From Methanomicrobiales archaeon HGW-Methanomicrobiales-2 (GTDB lineage Archaea > Halobacteriota > Methanomicrobia > Methanomicrobiales > Methanoculleaceae): DNA of 40,426 bases. Below the pieces are notes generated by a model. The model was not told the DNA's origin. It did not search any database and saw only the letters and a list, made by a program, of their open reading frames with translations. The DNA lies in NCBI GenBank assembly GCA_002839645.1, contig PGYL01000014.1, positions 47,233 through 87,658 of the forward strand, read 5' to 3'. A program made the translations under genes and the position numbers. Shown here piece by piece: positions 24,595-33,449 of this stretch (its first letter is position 1; each line of letters starts with the position of its first letter).

Positions 24595-25578
24595 ATGCAG
24601 GCAGACCAACGACACCCGGAGAGGCAGGAAGAGAGACGGGCGACGCTGAGGACCGTCGCCGTCATCATGATCTCCGGCACCGCCACAGTCATATTCTTGC
24701 TCATGGCGCTCGCCTACCCGGACATCTTCCTCGAACGCGTCTTCTACACGTCCCTCACGATCAGCCTCGTCTATGTCTTCTTTCTCGTCGTCGAATCACT
24801 TACCCTCCGGCGCATCAGGGACGAGCGGGAGCGCTACTCGTTTCGGAGAACGGTATCCATCTTAAAACTCGTCGTCACCGGCGTCATCCTCCTCCGGGTC
24901 TGGATCGACACCAACTACATCTTCGTCGCCTACGGGATCGTCGGTGCCGGGATCGCCGTCGCGCTCCAGGATCTCTTCAAGAACTTCGTCGGCGGGATCC
25001 TGATCATCGTCTCGCGCACCTACCAGGTCGGCGACCGTATCGAGATCAGCGAGACGATGGGCGACGTGATCGATATCGGGATCCTCGCGACGAAGATCTT
25101 AGAGATCCACGCCCGCGACGTGAAGGGAGATCAGGCAACGGGCAGGATCGCCGTCGTTCCGAACGGTGCCGTCCTGTCGGCGCGAGTCTTCAACTACACG
25201 ATGGATCACACCTTCGTCTGGGACGAGATCACCATTCCCATCACCTACGGGTCGGACTGGCAGCGGGCCGTCTCTCTCTTCCTCGATATCGTTCGCCGGG
25301 AGACGGCGGCGACGTCAGGACAGGCCGAACGGGAGATCGAGAGGATCGGCGAGCGTTACTACCTGCCGAAGAGAGAGGTGGAGCCGTCCGTCTACCTGAC
25401 CCTCACCGACAACTGGATCGACTTTTCTATCCGGTACGTAACCGATGTCCGGAGGAAGCGAGCCACGAAAGACGACCTCTCCCGCAAACTCCTCGAGGCA
25501 GTCGAAGCGACCGACGGTATCGCCATCGCGACCGAAAATATCATCGTTTACAAAGGCGCGCCACTCGAAGACGCATGA
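24595..25578 (+). CDS. MscS-family mechanosensitive channel
   Basis: Small-conductance channel that opens under membrane tension and protects against osmotic downshock. 327 residues: charged start, two membrane helices (45-100), then a third pore-lining helix region YGIVGAGIAVALQDLFKNFV, the Gly- and Ala-rich TM3 typical of MscS. The beta domain follows with VGDRIEISETMGDVIDIGIL and the conserved PNGAVLSA, then a mixed C-terminal domain. Start at 24595, with AAGGGAT just before it; the frame upstream to 24520 would start inside the promoter. It is placed between two CorA paralogues in the same direction. Confidence 0.92.
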   Translation: MQADQRHPERQEERRATLRTVAVIMISGTATVIFLLMALAYPDIFLERVFYTSLTISLVYVFFLVVESLTLRRIRDERERYSFRRTVSILKLVVTGVILLRVWIDTNYIFVAYGIVGAGIAVALQDLFKNFVGGILIIVSRTYQVGDRIEISETMGDVIDIGILATKILEIHARDVKGDQATGRIAVVPNGAVLSARVFNYTMDHTFVWDEITIPITYGSDWQRAVSLFLDIVRRETAATSGQAEREIERIGERYYLPKREVEPSVYLTLTDNWIDFSIRYVTDVRRKRATKDDLSRKLLEAVEATDGIAIATENIIVYKGAPLEDA

Positions 25579-25596
25579 GCGGCCCGACAGTGATGT

Positions 25597-25603
25597 TTTA
25601 TAC
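25597..25603 (+). promoter_or_regulatory. TATA-like element for corA copy 2
   Basis: TTTTATA-like sequence 13 bases before the ATG at 25610 and about 110 before the ATG at 25709. This spacing argues for the later start. Confidence 0.35.
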
Positions 25604-25708
25604 CATGGGATGAATGCCTCCCTCCCCGAGAAGGTGTCTACGACTCCTGCCGGGACCGGCAGGGTGTATCCGCCTCTTCTCCGGGGGGCAGGCAGTCCGG
25701 AGGTGGAA

Positions 25709-26707
25709 ATGCGGCCGGAAAAAACCTGTGGGATACTCGCGATCCGGGTGATCGATTACACGGAAGACCGCCTTGAAGAGCACGAATGCATCGAACTCAC
25801 CGAGGCCTGGTCGTGGATCGGCCGGGAGACGGTCACCTGGATCGACGTTGTCGGGGTGCCGGAGCGCGACGAACTCGTGGTCCTCGGCAGACAGGCGGGG
25901 ATCCACCCGCTTACGATGGAGGATGTCACGGTCCCTGACCAGCGGCCGAAGGTGGAGGAGTTCGGGAGCTACGTCGCCGTCATCGCGAGGATGCTCTCGG
26001 TCAGGGACGGCAGGGTCGCAAGCGAGCAGGTCAGCCTGATCTTCGGGGAGAACTACGTCGTAACGTTCCGGGAGCAGCCTTTCCAGGTCTTCGAACAGGT
26101 CAGGGAGCGGCTCAGGAACGAGCTGAGTGTCCTCCGGGGCGCGGGGCCGGATTTTCTCGCCTACACGCTCCTTGACGCCATCGTGAGTGTCTACCTCGCC
26201 ATCCTCGACGCAGTCGACGACCGGGTAGAAGACCTCCAGGGCAGGGTTCTGGCTTCCGCGGATCCACTTGCCTTAAAGCAGATCTACGAACTCAAGGAAG
26301 ACCTCCTGACCATCCGGAGAGCGGCCGTCCCGGCACGCGAGGTTCTCGGGTCGCTCGCAAGCCGGGAGTTGAGCCTTGTCCGGAAGGAGACGATCCCGTA
26401 CTTCCGGGATGTATATGATCGGTGCATCCAGGCGGCAGAGGTTGCGGAGTATACCAGAGATACGCTCTCCGGCGTGATGGATCTCCATACCTCGAACCAG
26501 AACAACAGGCTCGCCGAGATCACGACGATCCTCACCATCGTCGCGAGCATCTTCATCCCCTTAAGCTTCATCACCGGATTTTATGGGATGAATCTCAGGA
26601 ACATACCGCTCGAAGACTCGCCCTGGGGCTACCCGCTCGTCCTCAGCCTCATGCTGGGTGTCGCGGTCGCGATGCTCCTCTACTTCAAGAAGAAAGAGTG
26701 GATATGA
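25709..26707 (+). CDS. corA: CorA-family magnesium/cobalt transporter, copy 2
   Basis: 332 residues from the ATG at 25709, which has a consensus GGAGGTG ribosome-binding site (25699-25705). An ATG at 25610 would add 33 residues with no similarity to copy 1. Domain order is that of copy 1: VTWIDVVGVPE, GIHPLTMEDV, DQRPKVEEFGSY, long stalk helix, FIPLSFITGFYGMNL with GMN at 293-295, then the second helix and KKKEWI. The two copies agree over most of the length but differ in the loop after GMN (RNIPLEDSPWGYP against AYMPELRHPWGYP), the mouth of the pore. Different ion preference or regulation is possible. A hairpin with a T6 run follows. Confidence 0.94.
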   Translation: MRPEKTCGILAIRVIDYTEDRLEEHECIELTEAWSWIGRETVTWIDVVGVPERDELVVLGRQAGIHPLTMEDVTVPDQRPKVEEFGSYVAVIARMLSVRDGRVASEQVSLIFGENYVVTFREQPFQVFEQVRERLRNELSVLRGAGPDFLAYTLLDAIVSVYLAILDAVDDRVEDLQGRVLASADPLALKQIYELKEDLLTIRRAAVPAREVLGSLASRELSLVRKETIPYFRDVYDRCIQAAEVAEYTRDTLSGVMDLHTSNQNNRLAEITTILTIVASIFIPLSFITGFYGMNLRNIPLEDSPWGYPLVLSLMLGVAVAMLLYFKKKEWI

Positions 26708-26732
26708 CGGCGAGCCCTGCGGCGCGGGGAGA

Positions 26733-26752
26733 GGGGCGGCACCCCCTTTTTT
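26733..26752 (+). terminator. Terminator after corA copy 2
   Basis: GGGG pairs with CCCC across a short loop and is followed by six T, 26 bases past the corA stop and before purB. Confidence 0.55.
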
Positions 26753-26780
26753 GTAGCGAGAATGCCAACACTTCTCCACT

Positions 26781-28121
26781 ATGGCAATCCATCCCATCGA
26801 CTACCGGTACGGCACCCCCGAGATGCGTGCCGTCTGGAATGAGGAGAATCGGTTCCGGGCGATCGTCATGGCCGAAGTGGCGCTGGCCCGTGCCGAAGCC
26901 GTGCACGGGATGATCCCCCGCGAGGATGCGGAGACGATCGCAGCCTGCGCGTTGGAGGCACGCCTTGAGCGGGCGAAGGAGATCGAGGCCGAGATCAACC
27001 ACGACATGATGGCAGTCGTCAAGGCCGTCACCGAGGTCTGCGGCGACGCAGGCCGGTGGATCCACTACGGCGCGACCTCAAACGACATCCTGGATACCGC
27101 GACGGCCCTGCAACTCCGCGACGGCCTCGCGCTCATCGAGGAGAAACTGGGCAAACTTCTCTGCGTGCTCCTCACCCGGAGCGCCGAGACAAAGACCCTC
27201 GTCTGCGCCGGCCGCACCCACGGGCAGATCGGCGTCCCGACCACCTACGGCCTCCGGTTCGCGATCTGGGCGAGTGAGGTCTCCCGCCACATGGAAAGGC
27301 TCCGCCAGATGCGCCCGCGGGTCGTCGTCGGGCAGCTCACCGGTGCCGTAGGCACCCAGGCAGCGCTCGGCGAGGCCGGCATCGAGATCCAGGCGACGAT
27401 GATGGAGTTCCTCGGAATCCAGTCCGTGGACGTCTCAAATCAGATCGTATCACGGGACCGTTACGCGGAGTATTTCATGCTCCTTGCAAACATCGCGACA
27501 ACGCTCGACAAGATCGGGCTTGAGGTCCGGCTGATGCAGCGCTCGGAGATCGGGGAACTTGCGGAGGCGTTCGGGAAGAATCAGGTCGGCTCGAGCACCA
27601 TGCCCCACAAGAGGAACCCGATCAAGAGCGAGCAGGTCTGCGGCCTTGCCCGGATCGTGCGATCCGCGGTAGAACCGGCACTGCAAAACAACGTCCTCTG
27701 GGACGAGCGCGACCTGACGAACTCCTCCACCGAGCGGGTGCTCTTCCCCGAGGCGTCGGTGCTGACCGACCACATCTTGAAGGTGATGATCGGCGTGATG
27801 GAAGGCCTCGAGTTCAACAAACCAAACATCAGGAAGAACCTGATGCTGCTTCGTGGGGTGAATCTCGCCGAATCGGTGATGATCGAGCTGACGAAGCGGG
27901 GCATGAGCCGGCAGGAAGCCCACGAGGCGATGCGGACGGCGAGCATGCAGGCCCTCGCCGAAGACCGGGACCTCGCCGAGGTGCTCGGCGAGCGGCCGGA
28001 GGTCACGGAGTTCGTCACCCGCGAAGACCTCCAGGGGCTCCTCGACCCGGACACCTACATCGGGACGGCAGTCCGGCAGGTGGACCGCCTGGTCGAGAAA
28101 CTCCTGCCGCTCTGCCGGTGA
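26781..28121 (+). CDS. purB: Adenylosuccinate lyase
   Basis: Cleaves SAICAR in purine synthesis and adenylosuccinate in AMP synthesis. 446 residues, the usual length. The fumarase-superfamily signature GSSTMPHKRNP is at 270-280 and carries the catalytic serine loop. Other conserved blocks are HYGATSNDILDT (substrate-binding histidine and Ser/Asn) and AGRTHGQIGVPTTYG (catalytic histidine region). The open frame begins at the ATG after a terminator, so it is its own unit. The stop is followed at once by A5T5, probably a two-way terminator with the convergent regulator gene. Confidence 0.96.
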   Translation: MAIHPIDYRYGTPEMRAVWNEENRFRAIVMAEVALARAEAVHGMIPREDAETIAACALEARLERAKEIEAEINHDMMAVVKAVTEVCGDAGRWIHYGATSNDILDTATALQLRDGLALIEEKLGKLLCVLLTRSAETKTLVCAGRTHGQIGVPTTYGLRFAIWASEVSRHMERLRQMRPRVVVGQLTGAVGTQAALGEAGIEIQATMMEFLGIQSVDVSNQIVSRDRYAEYFMLLANIATTLDKIGLEVRLMQRSEIGELAEAFGKNQVGSSTMPHKRNPIKSEQVCGLARIVRSAVEPALQNNVLWDERDLTNSSTERVLFPEASVLTDHILKVMIGVMEGLEFNKPNIRKNLMLLRGVNLAESVMIELTKRGMSRQEAHEAMRTASMQALAEDRDLAEVLGERPEVTEFVTREDLQGLLDPDTYIGTAVRQVDRLVEKLLPLCR

Positions 28122-28130
28122 AAAATTTTT
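28121..28130. terminator. A5T5 bidirectional poly-U terminator
   Basis: AAAAATTTTT starts on the last base of the purB stop. It gives a U-run on the plus strand for purB and another on the minus strand for the winged-helix gene, whose stop is 43 bases away. Confidence 0.45.
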
Positions 28131-28172
28131 GGGCGGGGTGTGCCATCGCATCCCGCAGGAACCCGGCGCCCC

Positions 28173-28448
28173 TCATAACTTGAACCGGGGAGCGGTATCG
28201 AAGAGTTTCTGGTACAGCGAGCTGAAGAGTGCGATGTACTCCCCGGCCCTCTCGGTAGAGATGTACCAGGTCCTGTCCCCCTCGGCCACTCCGACGAGAT
28301 ACTCTTTTTCCACGAGGAACCCGATATACTCCTGACCGATCTTTGAGTTCAGGTCGCACCGGTTGATGATACCGGTAAACGACTGCGGCGTTCTGCAGAA
28401 GACCAGGATCTCCCAGTAGATCTCAAACGCCGTCCTGCGCCCGCTCAT
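28173..28448 (-). CDS. Archaeal winged-helix DNA-binding protein
   Basis: 91 residues of the short archaeal winged-helix type (HTH_45-like): RRTAFEIYWEILVFC, then a helix-turn-helix of the form FTGIINRCDLNSKIGQEYI, then the wing (FLVEKEYLVGVAEGDRTWYI) and a final helix (ERAGEYIALFSSLYQKLF). Such proteins act as small dimeric transcription regulators. It starts in the stop of the upstream membrane protein gene (TGATG), so the two are made together and may form a membrane-signal to regulator pair (inference). A GTG one codon earlier is a possible start. Confidence 0.8.
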   Translation of the reverse strand: MSGRRTAFEIYWEILVFCRTPQSFTGIINRCDLNSKIGQEYIGFLVEKEYLVGVAEGDRTWYISTERAGEYIALFSSLYQKLFDTAPRFKL

Positions 28449-29095
28449 CACCGATACATCCCCAACGTTTTTTTCAGGAGGGCCTCGGACTCCTCGATCT
28501 CGCCGATCCGCTCGTCCCAGACCTTTGCAAACCGGGAGAAGTAATAGGACGAGGCAAGGCTGACAAGGGCGATCCCGATCGTGAGGAGCATGAAAGGGAT
28601 GACCAGGTAGTTGTTCATGGTGAAGACGATGCCGTCCGGTGAGACGGACAGGAATTCAAGACTGCCGAGGATCCCGAGGAGAAACGAACAGACGCCGCCA
28701 AGCGTGCAGACAACGATCATGGTGCGGACGGTTCCACGGTTATCGCGGTAATGGGAGAGCATCCTGACGATAAGGCCGGTGAGATCCTCGTTCGAGACCT
28801 CGCTTCCCCTCTCATCCAGGTCGTCCTTGATCGTCTCGATCCCTTCAAAAACCCTGACGCTGGTAAGGATCCAGCCAAATCCTGCAAAAGCGGCAACAAG
28901 TGCGATAACCAGGATCGCCGGCGAATAGATCGCGTATACCGTGGTCGAGAAGGTCTCGTAGATCAGGACCGCCTGCCCGACGAGCCCGCTGATGCCGAAT
29001 GCCATCACAAGTGCGGCAAAGACGATGTTTGCGGCTGTGATAAGGTAGAAGTGCCGGATCTCGCTTCTGAACCGGATAAGTGCTGATTCGTGCAT
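28448..29095 (-). CDS. Four-helix membrane protein coupled to a winged-helix regulator
   Basis: 215 residues; family not recognised. Helices are at about 15-38 and 52-78 and, after a 45-residue charged cytoplasmic loop (IETIKDDLDERGSEVSNEDL), at about 125-150 and 163-190. The C-terminal tail (RIGEIEESEALLKKTLG) is a likely coiled coil. No enzyme motif is visible. GGTGA lies eight bases before the ATG at 29095, a normal archaeal ribosome-binding site. The gene ends in TGATG with the regulator start. A sensor role would fit the pairing, but nothing in the sequence proves it; a simple housekeeping membrane protein is equally possible. Confidence 0.75.
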   Translation of the reverse strand: MHESALIRFRSEIRHFYLITAANIVFAALVMAFGISGLVGQAVLIYETFSTTVYAIYSPAILVIALVAAFAGFGWILTSVRVFEGIETIKDDLDERGSEVSNEDLTGLIVRMLSHYRDNRGTVRTMIVVCTLGGVCSFLLGILGSLEFLSVSPDGIVFTMNNYLVIPFMLLTIGIALVSLASSYYFSRFAKVWDERIGEIEESEALLKKTLGMYR

Positions 29096-29471
29096 GGAGT
29101 ATTCACCGGTCTATCTATCTATTCACTTTCTGCAAATAAAGGACATGAAACTAAGATACGTATCCTGCCGCAAGTACCGATATCAACCTCCGGCAGGGCG
29201 GATCAGCCCCTCCGGGGATCGGTGCACCGGTTCCCCGCTCACAACGGTATGAACGGTGAAGTGTAGAATACTCAGGTAACAACCGCCTCCCGCCCTGTGA
29301 GAGGGCGCATACCCGGCCGAAACTCTCCGAACAGCGCGTATTTTGCGCCGGATGCTGCACGTAGATTTATACTTCATCAATGCAAACACTGAGATCGATC
29401 CGTTTTTTGGGGCGGCCGATACTGCGGTCGTCTCATGGCAATAACCTGCCGGATTCGAGGATATACCAACC
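29096..29471. other. 376-base divergent intergenic region
   Basis: Lies between the leftward four-helix protein and the rightward AsnB-like gene. It contains AT-rich elements (AAATAAAGG near 29136-29144 for the leftward gene, ATTTATAC at 29365-29372 for the rightward one). The rightward TATA predicts a leader of about 75 bases. A 31-codon frame from 29380 ends in an ATGA overlap with the next gene but begins upstream of the predicted transcript start. Nothing resembling an RNA gene or known riboswitch was seen. Confidence 0.5.
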
Positions 29472-30470
29472 ATGAACCTGAAGGGCTGGATAGAACGTGA
29501 TGGCGTGCGGCTTATGCCGACTGATGTGGAGCGGATGCTCGAAGCGGGACCGGCGGCCATCGCCCCATGCGGCGGCGAGTTCCTGCTCGACTGGGACGAC
29601 TGCATTGCCCGCGACACTCTCGGCATCATGCCCGGCCCGGTCCCGCCCGGGACCGTCTGTTGCGGCGGGCGGGAGGTGGCCCGGATAGCACCCGATCCCC
29701 CCTCCTGCACCCTTGAGGAGGCGATCGTCACCGCGGTCAACCTCAGGAGCGACGAGGGCGTGGTGGCGTTCTCCGGCGGCGTGGACTCAGGACTCATCGC
29801 CGGGCTTGCCCACCTACCCTGCGTGGCGGTGGGAATCGAAGGGTCGCACGACTCCGCGTGGGCTGCCGCGGCAGCCCGGATGATGGGGCTCGAACTCACG
29901 ATCGTCTCCCCGACCGAGGAAGAGGTCGTCGAGGCGCTCGCCCGGGTGGTCCGGGTGATCCCCGAGCCGACGAACCCGGTCGAGGCCTCGATTGCAACGA
30001 CCCTCTCCTTCGCCGCCGCCTGGGCAGGGGAGCAGGGGCACACCCGGATCCTCGCCGGACAGGGAGCCGACGAACTCTTCGGCGGCTACGCGCGTTACCT
30101 CACCTCCCCGGACCTCGCGGCGGAGCTCGAGCGGGACTTTGCAGATCTCAAGCGCCAGGGGGCGCGGGACCAGGCGGTGGCGGCGCTTCATAAGGCATAC
30201 TTCTCGATGCCCTACCTCGACGTCCGGGTGGTGCGCGCAGCAAGGGCGATCCCGGCTGCCGAGAGAGTGCGCGGTGGGGTGAGAAAGTACCCCCTGCGAG
30301 TGGTCGCAGAACGTCACATTCCCGCAGAAATTGCCCGGGCCGAGAAGAAAGCGATGCAATACGGGAGCGGCATCTGGCGGACAATACAACGGCTTGCACG
30401 TCAAAACGGTTATAAAAAGTCGGTGCAAGGGTACTTAACGGAGATCAGTAGGGCGGAACATGGTAACTGA
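29472..30470 (+). CDS. Asparagine synthase-like PP-loop protein with vestigial glutaminase stub
   Basis: 332 residues. The synthetase domain is intact: PP-loop SGGVDS at 101-106 for ATP and GQGADELFGGY at 196-206. The N-terminal glutaminase domain of AsnB is absent except for its last strands: GGEFLLDWDDCIARDTLGIMP at about 34-54 matches the family's GEF...RD..GIKP. There is no N-terminal catalytic cysteine, so glutamine cannot be the nitrogen donor on its own. It overlaps gatC by 11 bases and begins a run ending at dcd. It may make asparagine from free ammonia, take ammonia from a partner, or adenylate another substrate. GAGGAT lies nine bases before the ATG. Confidence 0.82.
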   Translation: MNLKGWIERDGVRLMPTDVERMLEAGPAAIAPCGGEFLLDWDDCIARDTLGIMPGPVPPGTVCCGGREVARIAPDPPSCTLEEAIVTAVNLRSDEGVVAFSGGVDSGLIAGLAHLPCVAVGIEGSHDSAWAAAAARMMGLELTIVSPTEEEVVEALARVVRVIPEPTNPVEASIATTLSFAAAWAGEQGHTRILAGQGADELFGGYARYLTSPDLAAELERDFADLKRQGARDQAVAALHKAYFSMPYLDVRVVRAARAIPAAERVRGGVRKYPLRVVAERHIPAEIARAEKKAMQYGSGIWRTIQRLARQNGYKKSVQGYLTEISRAEHGN

Positions 30471-30729
30471 GAGCGATATTGAACATATAGCAGAACTTGC
30501 GGATATCGGCATATCGAGAGATGAGGTGCCGGAATTCACCACCCAGTTCAACGCAATCCTCGACTACTTTGAAGTTCTCGACACTGTACAGGGCGAAAGC
30601 GCCCCGGCCGCCGGGATCATCAACGTTTTCCGGGAGGATGAGCCCCGGCCCTGCCTCCCGCAGGAGGCGGCCCTCGCCAACGCAGGGTCGACCGAGGACG
30701 GGTTTATCAAGGCACCGAGGGTGATGTAA
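30460..30729 (+). CDS. gatC: Aspartyl/glutamyl-tRNA amidotransferase subunit C
   Basis: Belt subunit (89 residues) that holds GatA and GatB together in the enzyme that converts Asp-tRNA-Asn (and Glu-tRNA-Gln in many organisms) to the amide form. It opens MVTESDIEHIAELADIGIS, the usual helical start with the IxxIAxLA pattern, and continues QFNAILDYFEVLDTVQGES before the extended Pro-rich tail (FREDEPRPCLPQEAALANA). It overlaps the AsnB-like gene by 11 bases and its stop abuts the gatA start without a gap. Confidence 0.93.
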   Translation: MVTESDIEHIAELADIGISRDEVPEFTTQFNAILDYFEVLDTVQGESAPAAGIINVFREDEPRPCLPQEAALANAGSTEDGFIKAPRVM

Positions 30730-32031
30730 GTGGCGGGAACCCTCAAATTCTCGCCGGACGACCGGTACAACGCCTTCATCACCACCTGCCGTGAAGCGCC
30801 ATTTGGTGATGGTGCGCTCGGCGGCACCGCCATCGCGGTCAAGGACAACATCTCGACGGCGGGTATCCGGACAACCTGCGCATCGAGGATCCTTGAAAGT
30901 TACGTCCCGCCGTACGACGCCCACGTCGTCGGGCTCCTCCGGAGAGAGGGGGCCGCGATCGTCGGCAAGACCAATATGGACGAGTTCGGCATGGGCACCA
31001 CCACCGAGACGAGCGCGTTCGGCCCCACCAGGAACCCGGTGGACCCGGAGCGGGTGCCCGGCGGATCGTCCGGCGGGAGCGCCGCCGCGGTTGCGGCAGG
31101 CCTCGTCCCGATGGCGCTCGGCACCGACACCGGCGGCTCGATCCGGTGCCCCGCGGCATTCTGCGGGATCGTGGGCCTCAAGCCCACCTACGGCCGGGTC
31201 TCCCGCTACGGCCTCATAGCTTACGCCAACTCCCTCGAGCAGATCGGGCCGATGGCGCGGACGGTAGAGGACGTATCGAGACTGATGTCGGTGATCGCGA
31301 AGTATGACTTCCACGACTCGACGATGCTCGATCGGCCCTACGACCACCGGCCAACGGCTGATATCGCAGGCCTGCGGGTCGGCGTGCCGGAGGAGTACTT
31401 CGGCGAAGGCGTGGACCCCCGCGTCGCGGAGACGGTCCGGGACGCTATCGGCGTCCTCGAAGGACTCGGGGCCAGCACGGTGCCGGTGAGCATCCCCGGC
31501 ATGCGGCATGCGCTTGCGGCCTACTACGTCATCTGCACGAGCGAAGCCTCCTCGAACCTCGCCCGGTTCGACGGCGTCCGCTACGGTCCGGCGGTCGATA
31601 CCAGAAAGACCTGGCACGAAGCCTACCAGGACCTCCGGCAGGAGTTGTTCGGGAAAGAGGTCCGGCGCCGGATCATGCTCGGCACCTTCGCCCTCTCGGC
31701 GGGCTACGCCGGCAGGTACTACGCGAAGGCGCAGGTGGCCCGCCGCAACATCAAGGAGGACTTCGAACGAGCGTTCCGTGAGGTAGACATCATCGCCGGC
31801 CCGACGATGCCGACCGTAGCCTTCCGCCTCGGCGAGAAGACCGACCCGCTCTCGATGTACCTCTCGGATATCCTCACGGTGCCGGCGAACCTCGCCGGCG
31901 TCCCGGCGATATCGGTCCCGTGCGGCAGGGTGGACGGCCTCCCCGTGGGCTTCCAGTTGATGGGAAGACAGTTTGAGGACGAGCGCGTCGTCGATGCTGC
32001 CTTTGCCTACGAACAGGAGGTGAGGAGATGA
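30730..32031 (+). CDS. gatA: Aspartyl/glutamyl-tRNA amidotransferase subunit A
   Basis: Amidase subunit that frees ammonia from glutamine or asparagine. 433 residues, GTG start directly after the gatC stop. The amidase-signature catalytic triad is present: lysine K38 in IAVKDNIST, a cis-serine in GGSSGGSA (112-118), and the nucleophilic serine S137 in [12 protein letters not shown]. The stretch [18 protein letters not shown] is typical of GatA. It overlaps gatB by four bases (ATGA). A little shorter than the bacterial average but complete. Confidence 0.96.
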   Translation: MAGTLKFSPDDRYNAFITTCREAPFGDGALGGTAIAVKDNISTAGIRTTCASRILESYVPPYDAHVVGLLRREGAAIVGKTNMDEFGMGTTTETSAFGPTRNPVDPERVPGGSSGGSAAAVAAGLVPMALGTDTGGSIRCPAAFCGIVGLKPTYGRVSRYGLIAYANSLEQIGPMARTVEDVSRLMSVIAKYDFHDSTMLDRPYDHRPTADIAGLRVGVPEEYFGEGVDPRVAETVRDAIGVLEGLGASTVPVSIPGMRHALAAYYVICTSEASSNLARFDGVRYGPAVDTRKTWHEAYQDLRQELFGKEVRRRIMLGTFALSAGYAGRYYAKAQVARRNIKEDFERAFREVDIIAGPTMPTVAFRLGEKTDPLSMYLSDILTVPANLAGVPAISVPCGRVDGLPVGFQLMGRQFEDERVVDAAFAYEQEVRR

Positions 32032-33443
32032 AGACGATTGTCGGGCTTGAGATCCACGTCCAGCTCGCGACAACGACGAAGCTCTTCTGCGGGTGCTCGA
32101 CGGACTACCGCGACGACGAACCGAACACCCATTGCTGCCCGATCTGTCTCGGGCTTCCCGGGGCGCTTCCGCGCCTGAACCGGAAAGCAGTCGAGTATGG
32201 ACTCCGGGTTGCAAAAGCCCTCGATATGGAGGTGCCGGAGGATTCGGAGTTCGCCCGGAAGAACTACTTCTACCCCGACCTCCCGAAGGCCTACCAGGTC
32301 ACCCAGTACGACAAGCCGCTCGCGGTCGCGGGGACCGTCGAGATCGAGGACGACGAAGGGCACGAGAAGATCGTCCGGATCACCCGGGTGCACCTCGAAG
32401 AGGACCCGGGAAGACTCGTCCACGTCGCCGGCGGCTCGAAGTACTCGCTCGTCGACTACAACCGGTCCGGTATCCCGCTCCTTGAGATCGTCACTGAACC
32501 GGATATGCGGTCCCCACAGGAGGCCCGCCGGTTCCTCAACAAGCTCCGGACGATCCTCGAGTACCTCGGGGTCTTCGACGGCGACCGCGAGGGCTCTCTC
32601 CGTGTCGATGCAAACATATCGCTTGAGGGCTCACAGCGCGTCGAGGTCAAGAACATCTCCTCCTACAAGGGCGTCGAAAAGGCGCTCACCTTCGAGGTGA
32701 CCCGGCAGAAGAACCTGCTCCGGCGCGGCCAGACGGTGACGAGAGAGACCCGGCACTTCATGGAAGGGCGGGGGATCACCACCTCGGCCCGCAGCAAGGA
32801 GGAGGAGCACGACTACCGCTACTTCCCGGAGCCCGACCTCCGGCCGCTCCGTGTCGCGGAGTGGGTGGCGGCGATCGACCTCCCCGAGCTCCCTGTTGCC
32901 CGGAAGAACCGGTTCATGCAGCAGTACGGCATATCGCTCAACCACGCCCGGACCCTGACCGGCGACCCGAAACTCGCCGACTTCTACGAAGAGGTCGCGG
33001 GTGTCGACCCGGTCCTCGCCGCCACCTGGGTGTCCGACACCCTCCTCGGGGAGCTCAACTACCGCGACATGAGCATCGCCGCTGTCCCGCCCGGCCGTAT
33101 CGCTGAACTTCTCGGCCTTCTCAGGTCGGAGACCATCACCGACAAAGCCGGCGTCCAGGTGCTCAGAGAGATGCTCGATGCCTGCGCCGCGGGTAAGCCC
33201 TGCGAGATGCCCGCCGCGATCGTGAAGCGTGAGGGGCTCGGCAAGGCCACCGGGGGCGAGTTCACCCCGATCGTGCAGGCGGTGATCGCCGCAAACCCGC
33301 AGGCAGTGGAAGATTACCGGATCGGTAAGAAAGGAGCCTTAAACTTCCTCGTGGGCCAGGTGATGAAGGAGACCCGCGGCCGGGCGGACCCGCGGGAACT
33401 CGGGCGGATCGTATCCGGGTGTATCGAGACAGGGGGGGTGTAA
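32028..33443 (+). CDS. gatB: Aspartyl/glutamyl-tRNA amidotransferase subunit B
   Basis: The kinase and tRNA-binding subunit, which activates the aminoacyl group before amidation. 471 residues. It opens [20 protein letters not shown], followed by the zinc site C21, C23, C37, C40 (CGC and CPIC). The block [20 protein letters not shown] and the sequence [14 protein letters not shown] belong to the cradle domain; the C-terminal YqeY-like tail ([20 protein letters not shown]) binds tRNA. Translation is coupled to gatA. GGGGGGTG near its end serves as the ribosome-binding site for topA. Confidence 0.96.
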   Translation: MKTIVGLEIHVQLATTTKLFCGCSTDYRDDEPNTHCCPICLGLPGALPRLNRKAVEYGLRVAKALDMEVPEDSEFARKNYFYPDLPKAYQVTQYDKPLAVAGTVEIEDDEGHEKIVRITRVHLEEDPGRLVHVAGGSKYSLVDYNRSGIPLLEIVTEPDMRSPQEARRFLNKLRTILEYLGVFDGDREGSLRVDANISLEGSQRVEVKNISSYKGVEKALTFEVTRQKNLLRRGQTVTRETRHFMEGRGITTSARSKEEEHDYRYFPEPDLRPLRVAEWVAAIDLPELPVARKNRFMQQYGISLNHARTLTGDPKLADFYEEVAGVDPVLAATWVSDTLLGELNYRDMSIAAVPPGRIAELLGLLRSETITDKAGVQVLREMLDACAAGKPCEMPAAIVKREGLGKATGGEFTPIVQAVIAANPQAVEDYRIGKKGALNFLVGQVMKETRGRADPRELGRIVSGCIETGGV

Positions 33444-33449
33444 CCCACA

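Noticed and set aside
29380-29475. 31-codon upstream open frame that overlaps the AsnB-like start
   Set aside because: The TATA box at 29365-29372 would start the transcript after this ATG, and the peptide has no recognisable pattern. The overlap may be chance.
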